A DNA stretch of 50,214 nt, taken from the NCBI GenBank assembly GCA_030621785.1, contig JAUXGZ010000005.1, positions 1-50,214 on the forward strand, given 5' to 3'. This stretch comes from Gammaproteobacteria bacterium (lineage in GTDB: Bacteria > Pseudomonadota > Gammaproteobacteria > DSM-19610). Positions 31,063 to 41,012 of the stretch are shown here, piece by piece (within the stretch, counting starts at the first letter, position 1; every line of letters starts with the position of its first letter). Position numbers and translations under genes: made by a program. The notes under the pieces were generated by a model, which was not told where the DNA came from, ran no database searches, and was given only the letters and a program-made list of their open reading frames with translations.

Positions 31063-32529
31063 ATGACTGTCCTCCCCGACTCTCATTACCAGCTGATCGC
31101 GGCGTTGTTTTCACGCCTGCTGGGCGTTATATACCTGATCGCCTTCCTGTCCATCAGCACACAGATCGAGGGGCTGGCGGGAAGCCAGGGTATCCTGCCT
31201 TTTGCGGACAAGCTGGCCTGGCTCAATGCTGAAGGCGACCTCACTCGCTGGTTCCGGGTTCCGACCCTGTTCTGGCTGAATGCCAGCGATGCAGCCCTGA
31301 CCGGGGTTGCAATTGCCGGCATCCTGGTGTCGCTACTGATCATTGCTGACCATCTGACCAGGCCCGCACTGGTTGCAGCTTTCGTGTTCTATCTGTCGCT
31401 GTATCAGGCAGGCGCATTGTTCATGAATTTCCAGTGGGATGGCTTGCTGCTGGAAGCGGGTTTTCTCGCCCTGTTTTTAACGCCCCGCTCCCGGGTAGTC
31501 ATTCTGCTGTTTCGCTGGCTGCTGTTTCGCTTGCGCTTCAGTTCCGGACTATCCAAGCTGACCATGCACGACCCGTCCTGGGCCAACCTGACGGCACTGG
31601 ACTACTATTTCGAGGTCCAGCCACTGCCCACCCCGCTGGCATGGTACGCGCACCAGCTTCCCGAATGGTTACTGCGCACCGGCACCCTGGGTACACTGGC
31701 GGTCGAACTGCTGGTGCCGTTCATGATGTTCCTGCCTCGCCGCTGGCGTTTTACCGCTGCCTGGATCACCATCCTGTGGCAGGTGCTCATTATTCTCACC
31801 AGCAATCATAACTGGTTCAACTTCCTGACCATCATCCTGTGCCTGTTCCTGTTCGACGACCGGGCGTTGCGCAATACGCTTCCGGCCCGGTTTCTGGATG
31901 CGCTGCAACCGGCGACTCCGGTCCGGCCGGTGAAATTCCTCCTCCTGAGACCGACAGCAACCGCGGCGTTGGCCACTGTTGTCCTGCTGGCCAGTGGTGC
32001 GCATTTCCGGGAACTGGTCACGCAGCAACCGGCCTCGGGAATTGCCGGCGGACTACTGGATTACACCGAAGCCTGGCGGGTGGTCAACAAGTACCACGTA
32101 TTCCCGAACATGACGACGCAACGGATCGAACTTGAGCTGTCCGGTTCACGGGACGGGGTACACTGGAAGACCTACCGGTTCAAATACAGACCGGGTGACC
32201 CGAAGAAGCGCCCGTCCGTGGTGTTGCCTTTTCAGCCTCGCCTGGACTGGGAAATGTGGTTTGTCACGCTCAGCCCGAAATACCTGCCCTGGTTCCAGCG
32301 CTTCCTCCAGACGCTGCTGGACGGGTCGACTGCAGTCACCGCGCTGCTGGCCGATAACCCGTTTGCGGGAGATCCGCCCCGCTACATCCGCGTGCAGGCC
32401 TGGCGTTACCGTTTCAGCAGTCCCGAGCGGCGCGAGCAAACCGGGCAATGGTGGCAACGTGAGGCACTTGGGCCCTTTACGCCCGTACCCATGCTTGAGA
32501 AAAGTGGTTCCGACGCCGATGATGGATAA
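31063..32529 (+). CDS. Lipase maturation factor (LMF) family membrane protein
   Basis: 488 aa; FMNFQWDGLLLEAGFLALFL, RLRFSSGLSKLTMHDPSWANLTALDYYFEVQPLPTPLAWYAHQLPEW. Confidence 0.9.
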   Translation: MTVLPDSHYQLIAALFSRLLGVIYLIAFLSISTQIEGLAGSQGILPFADKLAWLNAEGDLTRWFRVPTLFWLNASDAALTGVAIAGILVSLLIIADHLTRPALVAAFVFYLSLYQAGALFMNFQWDGLLLEAGFLALFLTPRSRVVILLFRWLLFRLRFSSGLSKLTMHDPSWANLTALDYYFEVQPLPTPLAWYAHQLPEWLLRTGTLGTLAVELLVPFMMFLPRRWRFTAAWITILWQVLIILTSNHNWFNFLTIILCLFLFDDRALRNTLPARFLDALQPATPVRPVKFLLLRPTATAALATVVLLASGAHFRELVTQQPASGIAGGLLDYTEAWRVVNKYHVFPNMTTQRIELELSGSRDGVHWKTYRFKYRPGDPKKRPSVVLPFQPRLDWEMWFVTLSPKYLPWFQRFLQTLLDGSTAVTALLADNPFAGDPPRYIRVQAWRYRFSSPERREQTGQWWQREALGPFTPVPMLEKSGSDADDG

Positions 32530-32589
32530 GCAGCGTACACATTAGTAAATCCGGGAAATCACACTTTCCCGCTGGCATGGAGTTCCGGC

Positions 32590-33765
32590 ATGTACTGGTT
32601 CACGAGCAAAAAAGAACAGACAAAACCGGTCACCGGGCTGATTCTCCCGGGAGGCGGGGCTCGCAACGCGTACCAGGCCGGCGTTCTGAAAGCCATCGGC
32701 GAAATTCTGCCCGCTGGATCGGACAACCCTTTTCCAGTCATCAGCGGAACCTCTTCCGGCGCCCTGAACGCCGCCGTGCTCGCCAGCAACGCGATCAAGT
32801 TCTGCGAAGGCATTAATCGCGTATGCGGAATCTGGTCCAATTTCCACTGCGGCAAGGTCTTTCAGGCCGATTCCTGGACGGCGCTCAAGAGCGGCCTGCG
32901 CTGGGCCTCCTCCTTTGCTACTGCGGGCATGGGCAGCGGGCCGCGTTCGGTACTCAACAACAGTCCCCAGCGCGAATTCATCGAAAGTCACATTCGACTG
33001 GCGCGTATTCAGCAGGCCATCGATAGCGGTGCACTGCGTGCGCTGGCCATTACCACGTCGGGCTACAGCAGCGGCCGCTCTATCTGCTTCTACCAGGGGG
33101 CGAGTGATCTGCAGCCCTGGCAGCGTACCCGGCGTATTGGCGTACAGGAAGAAATTACCATCGATCATCTCATGGCCTCCACGGCCATTCCCATCGTGTT
33201 CCCGGCCGTCTGGCTGGACAACGAATATTATGGCGACGGTTCAATGCGCGAGAGTGCCCCGTTGAGCCCGGCGATTCACCTGGGTGCCGACCGACTGCTG
33301 ATTATCGGGGTACGCAACATGGTGCCGGACCAGATACCCTCTGGCGACAACAAGGCGCCCTATCCCAGCGTGGGCCAGATTTCGGGCTACATGCTGGACA
33401 CCCTGTTCATGGACAGCCTGGACGCAGACATTGAACGCATGAGCCGTATCAATCACATGATTGCAGATTCCGGTACCAGATCACTCAGCGCCGGAGCCAG
33501 CGAATTACGCTGCATTGACTTCCTGATGATCTCTCCCAGCAAGGATGTGCGGGAAATCGCAGAACGACACATTAATGATTTCCCACGTTCGGTACGGCTG
33601 TTGCTCAAGGGGCTGGGAGCACTATCGCACGAAGGCCGACCACTAATCAGCTACCTGCTCTTCGAAGCTCCGTTTTGCCAGGAACTGATGGAACTGGGTT
33701 ACCGCGATGGTCTGGATGCACGTGTGGAAATTGCCGAGCTGCTGGAGATTCCCGGCATACGGTAG
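32590..33765 (+). CDS. Patatin-like phospholipase family protein
   Basis: 391 aa; LPGGGARNAYQAGVLKAI, ISGTSSGALNAAVLAS, DGSMRESAPLSPAIHLGAD. Confidence 0.93.
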   Translation: MYWFTSKKEQTKPVTGLILPGGGARNAYQAGVLKAIGEILPAGSDNPFPVISGTSSGALNAAVLASNAIKFCEGINRVCGIWSNFHCGKVFQADSWTALKSGLRWASSFATAGMGSGPRSVLNNSPQREFIESHIRLARIQQAIDSGALRALAITTSGYSSGRSICFYQGASDLQPWQRTRRIGVQEEITIDHLMASTAIPIVFPAVWLDNEYYGDGSMRESAPLSPAIHLGADRLLIIGVRNMVPDQIPSGDNKAPYPSVGQISGYMLDTLFMDSLDADIERMSRINHMIADSGTRSLSAGASELRCIDFLMISPSKDVREIAERHINDFPRSVRLLLKGLGALSHEGRPLISYLLFEAPFCQELMELGYRDGLDARVEIAELLEIPGIR

Positions 33766-33781
33766 AGCCCTTCGCGGCCCC

Positions 33782-34948
33782 TTACTGCGGTGCAGAGAGA
33801 CGCAGTTCCTGACGTTCCTGGTCGATATAGAACCGGAAACGCGCCAGGTAGTTCATGCCCAGCAATCCATCGACCGTTTCCATTTCCGGTAATTCCAGGC
33901 CGGCAATCTCCAGGTTACGTGCTTCCTGGTTGCCGATGGCAAAACTATTGACCCGGTAGACCGCTCCCCGAACCGGGCCATTGGCCGTGTTGAATATCTG
34001 CACGGCGCTTGCCGATGCCGCATCCAGGCCGACCGCCCGCAAGATGTCGGTTTTCAGCAGCGTCATCGATGCACCGGTATCGATCAGCAACCGTACCGGC
34101 AGGGTATCGTTCAACCAGCCCTGCACGATAAAGTGGTTGCCCGCCCGGATCAGCGGCACACTGACCGGCATCTGCTGCTCGAAGCTAACCGTATCCTCGA
34201 TCTCGTCGAGCAGCCCGCGCACCTGCTGCGCCACGCGCGGATCCGACTCGATCAGCACCAGGGACTGGCGGGCGGCATCCAGCTCATGCAACTCAATCTG
34301 CACTTTTGCCAGGCGCAGAAACCAGGGCGCATAGTCAGGCTCCAGCCGCACCAGCTCTTCGTACAGCGCCAGCCGCTGCCGGTTGTCCCGGGACTTTTGC
34401 AATTGTGTGTCCCGCACATCGACCAAAGAGCGAATCTGCGCACGGAGCCGGTTTATCGCTGCAGCCCGGTATTCCCGGGACAATATCTCATACAGGGTAT
34501 TTATTGCCGATCGATAGTCGCCCTGCGCCTGCTGCGAACGGGCACGAATCAGCAGAACATCGACATCACGGTATTCCTGTGCCAGGTAAACAGACAGAAG
34601 CCGGTCGAGATTCGGGTAATCCTTACGCTCCAGCAGGGCGTTCAGGTGTCTGATGATCTCCGCTCTTGCCCCTTCCGCTGCGCTGTCCGACGGGGCATTC
34701 GAGAAGCGCTCGACCGCCTCATGGTAACGGCCTTTGCGCAGCATGGTTCCGATACTTTCACCCGCTTCCTGCACCTTGCCCGGCACGGTCTGCGCAGGCA
34801 CCAGGCTGTCAGTTCCCTGCGGGTCGATCGCTCCGGCAACCGGTGCCCGGCCCGGGCCGGGGCCGGGTGATGCCAGATACTGGTGGCTGAACCAGCCTCC
34901 GGCCCACCCAAGTGCAAGTACTGCAAGCCATTTACTCTTCGCTGACAT
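33782..34948 (-). CDS. Retropepsin-like aspartic protease with TPR-like N-terminal region
   Basis: From MSAKSKWLAVLALGWAGGWFSHQYL; LPVRLLIDTGASMTLLKTDILRAVG; upstream helical repeats. Confidence 0.82.
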   Translation of the reverse strand: MSAKSKWLAVLALGWAGGWFSHQYLASPGPGPGRAPVAGAIDPQGTDSLVPAQTVPGKVQEAGESIGTMLRKGRYHEAVERFSNAPSDSAAEGARAEIIRHLNALLERKDYPNLDRLLSVYLAQEYRDVDVLLIRARSQQAQGDYRSAINTLYEILSREYRAAAINRLRAQIRSLVDVRDTQLQKSRDNRQRLALYEELVRLEPDYAPWFLRLAKVQIELHELDAARQSLVLIESDPRVAQQVRGLLDEIEDTVSFEQQMPVSVPLIRAGNHFIVQGWLNDTLPVRLLIDTGASMTLLKTDILRAVGLDAASASAVQIFNTANGPVRGAVYRVNSFAIGNQEARNLEIAGLELPEMETVDGLLGMNYLARFRFYIDQERQELRLSAPQ

Positions 34949-35056
34949 TTCTGTACCGATGACCATCCAGGGACCAGTCTAACCGAATTTATCCCGACCC
35001 CCATATTGCGTTACAATCACGCCCGTCGGTCACCTCCAAAGGAATGAACACTCATC

Positions 35057-36436
35057 ATGAACCATGCCCGCCGAGCGTCAGCACACACTGTCAGCACCTG
35101 GAAAAATATTCGCGGCCGTAGCCGGCTCGGGACAGCCGTGCTGCTGACTACCGTGGGCCTGCTCACAGCCCGGGCCGAACTGGCCTGGTCGGGTCCGCCG
35201 GAAGCGGCCACCACGACGGCATCACAACTGGACCAGATGGGACAGAGCCTGGAAACGAATCGCAACGAGCTGGACAAGGTACGTGAAAAACTGATTTGGG
35301 CACAGGAACTGCTGCAGCACGTCGGCGAAACCCTGTACCTCGCTCAGGCCCAGCACGAGCAAACGCTGGCGGTGCAGCACACACTCGAACAAAAACTCGC
35401 CAGCGTACGTGCGCAATCCGCGCAACGTCTGGCCAGCGACAGGACGGCAGCCGATGCAGCGGCCGCTGCCGACAGCCAGGAACTGGAACGCTACCGGACA
35501 CAGATACGCGCACTGCAGAGGGAGCGCGACCAGTTGCAGCAGGCACTGGCGTCGCGTGACCAGCGACTGTCTACGCTGGAAGGTGAACTTCAGACTACCC
35601 GGGGTGCGCTGCAACGTGCAGAAGAGAATGCCGTCACAAGCCAGCGAAACCTCTATCAGGTGCACACTCAGTACGAAGTGTGCCAGAACCAGTGGGGCGA
35701 CTTCCGCAGCAAACTCGACAGACTGAACATTACGGTAGCTGCGGCACAGCAATCACTGTCAACGACCGTACACATACGAAATATGCTGCAAAACCGTTTA
35801 TCCGCCTGTAACGCCAACCTCAGTCAGGTACGTGCCAGCTTCGCATCCATGGAACCCGTCGGCGCTCCGCAAGCTCTGCCGGACGAAGCTCCTGCACAGA
35901 TGAATATCGAGACACCGCCCGCTACGGAAAGCCTGCCGGCAGAAACTACAACACCGGAAAAACAGGAAAGCACACACCTGGACGATGGCGATGTATCCTG
36001 CGATGACACCGATGCTACCGACAGCCCGTCCGCTGACTGTTCGTCAGAACCTGACATATCGCTGGAAGGCGTGAAATTCCGTTATGACTCTGCCGACCTG
36101 GAGCAGGAATCACGCATCGTACTGGATCGGGCGGCCGCAACCCTCATCCAGCAACCGACGCTGACCCACGAAGTCGCCGGCCACACCGACAGCCAGGGTA
36201 ATGCTGCCTACAACCTGTGGCTTTCCCTGCAGCGTGCAAACGCCGTCAGAGACTACCTGGTAACCCGTGGAGTCGATGGTGAACGACTGGTAGCGCGTGG
36301 TTACGGCGGCAATCAGCCGATTGCAGATAATCACACCTGGGAAGGACTGACCCGCAACCGCAGGGTTGAGTTGCATGTTATTCCGCACCAGGAGACGGCC
36401 ACAATCGATACGGCCAGCCTGAATACGGCGTACTGA
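35057..36436 (+). CDS. OmpA-family protein with long coiled-coil region
   Basis: 459 aa; coiled coil; C-terminal VAGHTDSQGNAAYNLWLSLQRANAVRDYLVTRGVDGERLVARGYGGNQPIADNHTWEGLTRNRRVEL. Confidence 0.93.
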   Translation: MNHARRASAHTVSTWKNIRGRSRLGTAVLLTTVGLLTARAELAWSGPPEAATTTASQLDQMGQSLETNRNELDKVREKLIWAQELLQHVGETLYLAQAQHEQTLAVQHTLEQKLASVRAQSAQRLASDRTAADAAAAADSQELERYRTQIRALQRERDQLQQALASRDQRLSTLEGELQTTRGALQRAEENAVTSQRNLYQVHTQYEVCQNQWGDFRSKLDRLNITVAAAQQSLSTTVHIRNMLQNRLSACNANLSQVRASFASMEPVGAPQALPDEAPAQMNIETPPATESLPAETTTPEKQESTHLDDGDVSCDDTDATDSPSADCSSEPDISLEGVKFRYDSADLEQESRIVLDRAAATLIQQPTLTHEVAGHTDSQGNAAYNLWLSLQRANAVRDYLVTRGVDGERLVARGYGGNQPIADNHTWEGLTRNRRVELHVIPHQETATIDTASLNTAY

Positions 36437-36502
36437 CAGGCACGAAATTTCTCAACATTGGCTATTGACATTTCGTCAGGGACAATCATCTGTCATCAGC
36501 TG

Positions 36503-36716
36503 TTATGCACACCGTAACAAAGTCGTAAGAGAATGGCCGTTCAAAGCGGCCACAACTTGACGGCGCATCTAGCTAGGCATTGCAACTAATTGTTATTAAA
36601 CTATTTATTAGAATCGTTGCTAAAATAACCGATTTAACGGGAACACTGCATTTTTAGTACCCGGAGCACTTTTCCCGCGATTCATCCACAAAGTTATCCA
36701 CAGCTTCTGTGGAAAA
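36503..36716. promoter_or_regulatory. DnaA-box cluster with AT-rich stretch, upstream of the Lon-family gene
   Basis: TTATGCACA (36503-36511), TCATCCACA (36682-36690), TTATCCACA (36694-36702), TGTGGAAAA = reverse TTTTCCACA (36708-36716); AT-rich stretch between about 36570 and 36660. Confidence 0.4.
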
Positions 36717-36776
36717 CTTTCAGGGCAAAATCGCTGACATAACCAGCTATCTACACAATCGGACCGGCACAAACAA

Positions 36777-39179
36777 ATGACACCCATCGATATAGATCAT
36801 CCAGAGGAAAAAGACACAGAAAGCACGCCAGCGACCAGTGAACTGGTACCTGCCCAGGATGTACTACCGGGTGTCATTCCGATACTGCCGCAGACCGAAA
36901 GACCCTTTTTTCCCGGGCAGGCAATCCCCTTGCTGGTCAATGAAGAAATATGGGGCGAGACCATCCGCTGCGCACAGGAAAAAACAAACAATGTCATCGG
37001 GCTCCTGCTGGCCAGGGTACAGCGCTCGGAGCAGGCGACTGTGGATGACTTCTACACCATGGGCACAGCCTGCCGGGTCCATCGTATCAGCCGGCAGGAC
37101 GGCCGTATGCAGGTACTGCTGGAAGGTCTGCAGCGGTTCAAGGTTACCGGCTGGCTGAACACCTCGGCGCCTTTTTCCGCCCGGGTGCGCTATTCCCCTG
37201 AAGAGCACTATGAAGAAACTGCCGAGATCAAGGCCTATGCCGTGGCGGTAATCAATACCATCAAGGAACTGGTCCCGCTAAACCCGCTGTACGGTGAAGA
37301 ATTCAAGCTGTTCCTGGACAACTTCCACCCCAACGATCCCTCGCACCTTGCAGACTTCGCCGCCAGCCTGACCACATCGGCCAGGGAAGAACAGCAGGAA
37401 GTCCTGGAGGCGATCGATCTGCTCACCCGCCTGACACGCGTTCACATCCTCATCAACAAGGAACTGGAAGTCGCCAAGACACAGGCCTTCATCCGTACCC
37501 AGGTCGAGGAGGAAATGCAGGACCACCAGCGCGATATGATCCTGCGTGAACAGCTGAAGGTAATACAGAAAGAACTGGGAATCTCGAAGGATGACCGCAC
37601 CGCCGAAAGCGACCGATTCAAGGAACGTATCGAGACACTGGAGCTCCCGGAAGCTGCACAAAAACGCATCGACGAGGAGCTACAGAAATTCTCGATACTG
37701 GAAACCGGGTCTCCCGAATACGCCACCACACGTAACTATCTTGACTGGCTGACGCAACTTCCCTGGGGAAAATACACCAGTGACCAGTTAAACCTGAAAA
37801 AGGCCAGAAAAATTCTCGACGAAGACCATGACGGTCTCGAAGACATTAAACAACGAATTCTGGAATTCATCGGTGTCGGCATCATGAAAGGCGAAGTAGC
37901 CGGCTCCATTATCCTGTTCGTCGGCCCTCCAGGGGTCGGCAAGACCTCGCTGGGGCGATCCATCGCCCGCTCCCTGGGGCGCCGCTTCTTCCGCTTCTCA
38001 CTGGGCGGCATGCGCGACGAGGCAGAGATCAAGGGCCACCGGCGCACCTATGTAGGCGCCATGCCCGGCAAATTCATCCAGGCCATAAAAGACACCCAGT
38101 CTGCAAACCCGGTAATCATGCTGGACGAAATTGACAAGGTGGGCGCTTCTTACCAGGGTGACCCCGCCTCCGCGCTGCTGGAAGTACTCGATCCCGAACA
38201 GAACAGTGACTTCCTCGATCACTATCTGGATGTACCCTTCGACCTGTCCAGGACCCTGTTCATCAGTACGGCTAACCAGCTCGACACCATCCCCGGCCCG
38301 CTGCTGGACCGGATGGAAATCATCTCGCTATCGGGTTATCTGGCCAGCGAGAAAATGGAAATTGCGAAAAATCACCTGCTGCCGCGGCAGATTGAACGCG
38401 CAGGTCTCAAGCCACGTGGCCAGCTGCGGGTGGAAAAGGCTGCACTGCGCAAGATTGTGGAACAGTATGCACGTGAAGCCGGTGTACGGCGTCTGGAGAA
38501 GTACCTGGGCAAGATCGCACGCAAGGCCGTGGTAAAGATTATCCACGGCGAGAAGACGCCGATACGGGTGCGTGCAAGGGATGTCGAGGAGTATCTGGGC
38601 CAGCCGGTTTTCGAGAAGGAAAAACGCATGTCGGGCGTAGGCATCATTACCGGCCTGGCCTGGACCACCATGGGTGGTGCAACCCTGAGTATCGAGGCCA
38701 CGCGCGTTCACAGTTTTAACCGTGGATTCAAACTGACCGGCCAGCTCGGTGACGTGATGCGTGAATCCGCCGAGATTGCCTACAGTTACATCCTTGCCAA
38801 TGCCGAACGCTGGGATGCATCAACGAAATTCTTCGAGCATTCGCTGATTCACCTGCATGTACCGGCCGGGGCCACTCCCAAGGATGGACCCAGTGCCGGC
38901 ATTACCATGGCCAGCGCCTTGCTGTCGCTGGCAAGAAATCGTCGCCTGGTGCGCAACCTCGCCATGACGGGAGAGCTGACCCTGACCGGACAGGTTCTGC
39001 CGGTCGGTGGAATACGGGAAAAGGTCATCGCTGCTCGCCGGGCAAACATCAGGGAACTGCTCCTGCCGGAAGCCAACCGGGGGGATTACGAGGAGATTCC
39101 TGACTATATCCGCGAGGGTGTAACGGTACACTTTGCGGACCGATTCACCGACGTGGTACCCCTGCTGTTTGATAAATGA
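36777..39179 (+). CDS. lon: Lon-family ATP-dependent protease
   Basis: 800 aa; [44 protein letters not shown] (catalytic Ser). Confidence 0.94.
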   Translation: MTPIDIDHPEEKDTESTPATSELVPAQDVLPGVIPILPQTERPFFPGQAIPLLVNEEIWGETIRCAQEKTNNVIGLLLARVQRSEQATVDDFYTMGTACRVHRISRQDGRMQVLLEGLQRFKVTGWLNTSAPFSARVRYSPEEHYEETAEIKAYAVAVINTIKELVPLNPLYGEEFKLFLDNFHPNDPSHLADFAASLTTSAREEQQEVLEAIDLLTRLTRVHILINKELEVAKTQAFIRTQVEEEMQDHQRDMILREQLKVIQKELGISKDDRTAESDRFKERIETLELPEAAQKRIDEELQKFSILETGSPEYATTRNYLDWLTQLPWGKYTSDQLNLKKARKILDEDHDGLEDIKQRILEFIGVGIMKGEVAGSIILFVGPPGVGKTSLGRSIARSLGRRFFRFSLGGMRDEAEIKGHRRTYVGAMPGKFIQAIKDTQSANPVIMLDEIDKVGASYQGDPASALLEVLDPEQNSDFLDHYLDVPFDLSRTLFISTANQLDTIPGPLLDRMEIISLSGYLASEKMEIAKNHLLPRQIERAGLKPRGQLRVEKAALRKIVEQYAREAGVRRLEKYLGKIARKAVVKIIHGEKTPIRVRARDVEEYLGQPVFEKEKRMSGVGIITGLAWTTMGGATLSIEATRVHSFNRGFKLTGQLGDVMRESAEIAYSYILANAERWDASTKFFEHSLIHLHVPAGATPKDGPSAGITMASALLSLARNRRLVRNLAMTGELTLTGQVLPVGGIREKVIAARRANIRELLLPEANRGDYEEIPDYIREGVTVHFADRFTDVVPLLFDK

Positions 39180-39733
39180 TTCTGCTGTTCAACAAGCCCT
39201 TCCACGTGCTGTCGCAGTTCACCACCGAAGGCGACAGGAAGACACTGGCAGATTTCATCGACATCAAAAATGTATACCCGGCGGGACGTCTGGACTATGA
39301 CAGCGAAGGTTTGCTGATCCTGACCGACGATGGCCGGATGCAGCAGCGCATCGCCAACCCGAGATACGGCAAGGACAAGGAATACCTCGTTCAGGTCGAA
39401 GGCATACCAGATGAACAGCAGCTGGAGCCGTTGCGCAAGGGCGTCACCCTTAAAGACGGGGCGACCCGCCCGGCGCGCATCGAGCGCGTGACGGAACCCG
39501 ACGTCCCGGAACGCGTGCCACCGATCCGCGAACGCAGGAATATCCCTACAAGCTGGCTGAAAATCGTCATACGCGAAGGCCGCAATCGTCAGGTAAGGCG
39601 CATGACCGCGCACATCGGCTTCCCGACCCTGCGCCTGATCCGTTCCCGGGTTGGAGAATGGGAACTCGGGGAACTACTGCCGGGACAGTACGCGACTACC
39701 AGCGACGCACGCGACCGGTATCGACGTGAATGA
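39176..39733 (+). CDS. rluE: RluE-like 23S rRNA pseudouridine synthase
   Basis: 185 aa; LLFNKPFHVLSQFT, YPAGRLDYDSEGLLILTDDG, VIREGRNRQVRRMTAHIGFPTLRLIR; ATGA overlap with the lon stop. Confidence 0.92.
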   Translation: MILLFNKPFHVLSQFTTEGDRKTLADFIDIKNVYPAGRLDYDSEGLLILTDDGRMQQRIANPRYGKDKEYLVQVEGIPDEQQLEPLRKGVTLKDGATRPARIERVTEPDVPERVPPIRERRNIPTSWLKIVIREGRNRQVRRMTAHIGFPTLRLIRSRVGEWELGELLPGQYATTSDARDRYRRE

Positions 39734-40241
39734 AGTCCGACTTCGGGTAATAACCGACACCACCCGCACCGAGGTCGAGCGCGGCCTGACGCAGATGCTT
39801 CAGCTTGCAGCCGGGCAGCCGGATATCGATCGCCCTGCCCTGCATGTGCAGACTTTTCTTTGCCACCCCACTGCTCTGGTTATGCAGTTTTGCATTGGTC
39901 TTCGGAGAACGATAGCCGGAAATTACATGGAACGCACCGCTCACGCCTACGGACTGCTGTAACAAATACAACTGGTCCAGCAGCTTCAGATCAATGGGAT
40001 GTACATCACCTGAGCGGTGATCGCGCAGCAGACGGTTGACGGCTGTCAGCTCGGCCTTCTGATACTGACCATCCACCCAGAAGGTCGCCCGCAGCGCCTC
40101 GCCGGTGTGCAGATTAGTGAACTCCAGGCGGCGCTCCGCTACCGGGTGCAGCGACGCCCATAACGGCGACGTTGTCAGGGCGGCCGATGTTCCCAGAACC
40201 GTCTGGAGAAACCTGCGACGTGCAGGGTGATGAGCGCTCAT
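39696..40241 (-). CDS. YcbK/DUF882-type peptidase with Tat-like signal
   Basis: ARRRFLQTVLGTSAALTTSPLWA leader; HVISGYRSPKTNAKL, KKSLHMQGRAIDIRLPG, YYPKSDFIHVDTG. Confidence 0.9.
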   Translation of the reverse strand: MSAHHPARRRFLQTVLGTSAALTTSPLWASLHPVAERRLEFTNLHTGEALRATFWVDGQYQKAELTAVNRLLRDHRSGDVHPIDLKLLDQLYLLQQSVGVSGAFHVISGYRSPKTNAKLHNQSSGVAKKSLHMQGRAIDIRLPGCKLKHLRQAALDLGAGGVGYYPKSDFIHVDTGRVRRW

Positions 40242-40395
40242 ATGACGAGCGTTACGATAATGATCAGTCATAAATCCCCACACGTACATCTGTGCCATAC
40301 AGGTTTAGCGGGAAATTATACCTGAACTTTAGTACATTAACAAATGACATTTATCCTTACTCCATATACTTATCAGTTAGTTACTGATTATATCT

Positions 40396-40423
40396 AATAT
40401 GGATTATAGAAATAATCCATATT
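40396..40423. repeat. Perfect 12-bp inverted repeat AATATGGATTAT-AGAA-ATAATCCATATT
   Basis: Read directly; intergenic. Confidence 0.85.
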
Positions 40424-40436
40424 CAGAAGCCCGCAT

Positions 40437-40508
40437 TACCGGATACTGAATACCCTAAAGAGTCCCCGGTAGACGCCGTTAGCTAAATGGCCTCCTTCAT
40501 CCAGGAGG
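40437..40508 (+). promoter_or_regulatory. Candidate structured 5' leader upstream of the 62-aa ORF
   Basis: TACCGG(40437-40442)/CCGGTA(40466-40471), GCCGTT/AATGGC (40475-40491, one G-U pair), CCTCCT/AGGAGG (40491-40508). Confidence 0.35.
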
Positions 40509-40537
40509 GCAATATCAATACCAGGGGGGAATAAACA

Positions 40538-40726
40538 GTGAGTCACCATGGACATGCCATCGGCACCTATCTGGGCAAGCCGATTTTCGAATTGATCGAA
40601 GTACAGGAAGATACCTACGTCTTCGACCGGATCGCACAGTACGAAGACGATGAGTTCCCGCTCGACCGGCTTAGCGCAAACGAGCTACTGGTCGAACCGG
40701 GACTGATCTACCGTCACAAGGATTAA
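40538..40726 (+). CDS. Small acidic hypothetical protein
   Basis: 62 aa, GTG start preceded by GGGGGGA; MSHHGHAIGTYLGKPIFELIEVQEDTYVFDRIAQYEDDEFPLDRLSANELLVEPGLIYRHKD. Confidence 0.6.
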   Translation: MSHHGHAIGTYLGKPIFELIEVQEDTYVFDRIAQYEDDEFPLDRLSANELLVEPGLIYRHKD

Positions 40727-40753
40727 TCAATATCGCCAGGGACGGCAGACCAC

Positions 40754-40876
40754 TCAGGTGATACTTGAGGTGGTAGCCATTGCAAACACAATCGCACAAC
40801 CAAGCGCTACCGTTGCGATCCAGTTACTTACCGTATGCTTGGTCCTGCTTTCGCCAGAATCATATCGCTTGTTCAT
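40754..40876 (-). CDS. Putative 40-aa single-TM small protein (not in supplied ORF track)
   Basis: Hand translation MNKRYDSGESRTKHTVSNWIATVALGCAIVFAMATTSSIT*; GGGAG 9 nt upstream of the ATG. Confidence 0.45.
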   Translation of the reverse strand: MNKRYDSGESRTKHTVSNWIATVALGCAIVFAMATTSSIT

Positions 40877-41012
40877 TACATCTCCCTGTTAAGCAACAAT
40901 TCCGGTAAATCGTACCGCTTCACTGCCTGTACACGTTAATCCGCAGGCGACAATTACTTGTCCGACGACGCCAAATGCCCGGGCGATGATGGCAAGCAGG
41001 GGAAACAGCTGC

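Noticed and set aside
36534-36552. TGGCCG-TTCAAAG-CGGCCA hairpin as a terminator of the OmpA-family gene
   Set aside because: Good 6-bp stem but no following T-run; not called as an intrinsic terminator.
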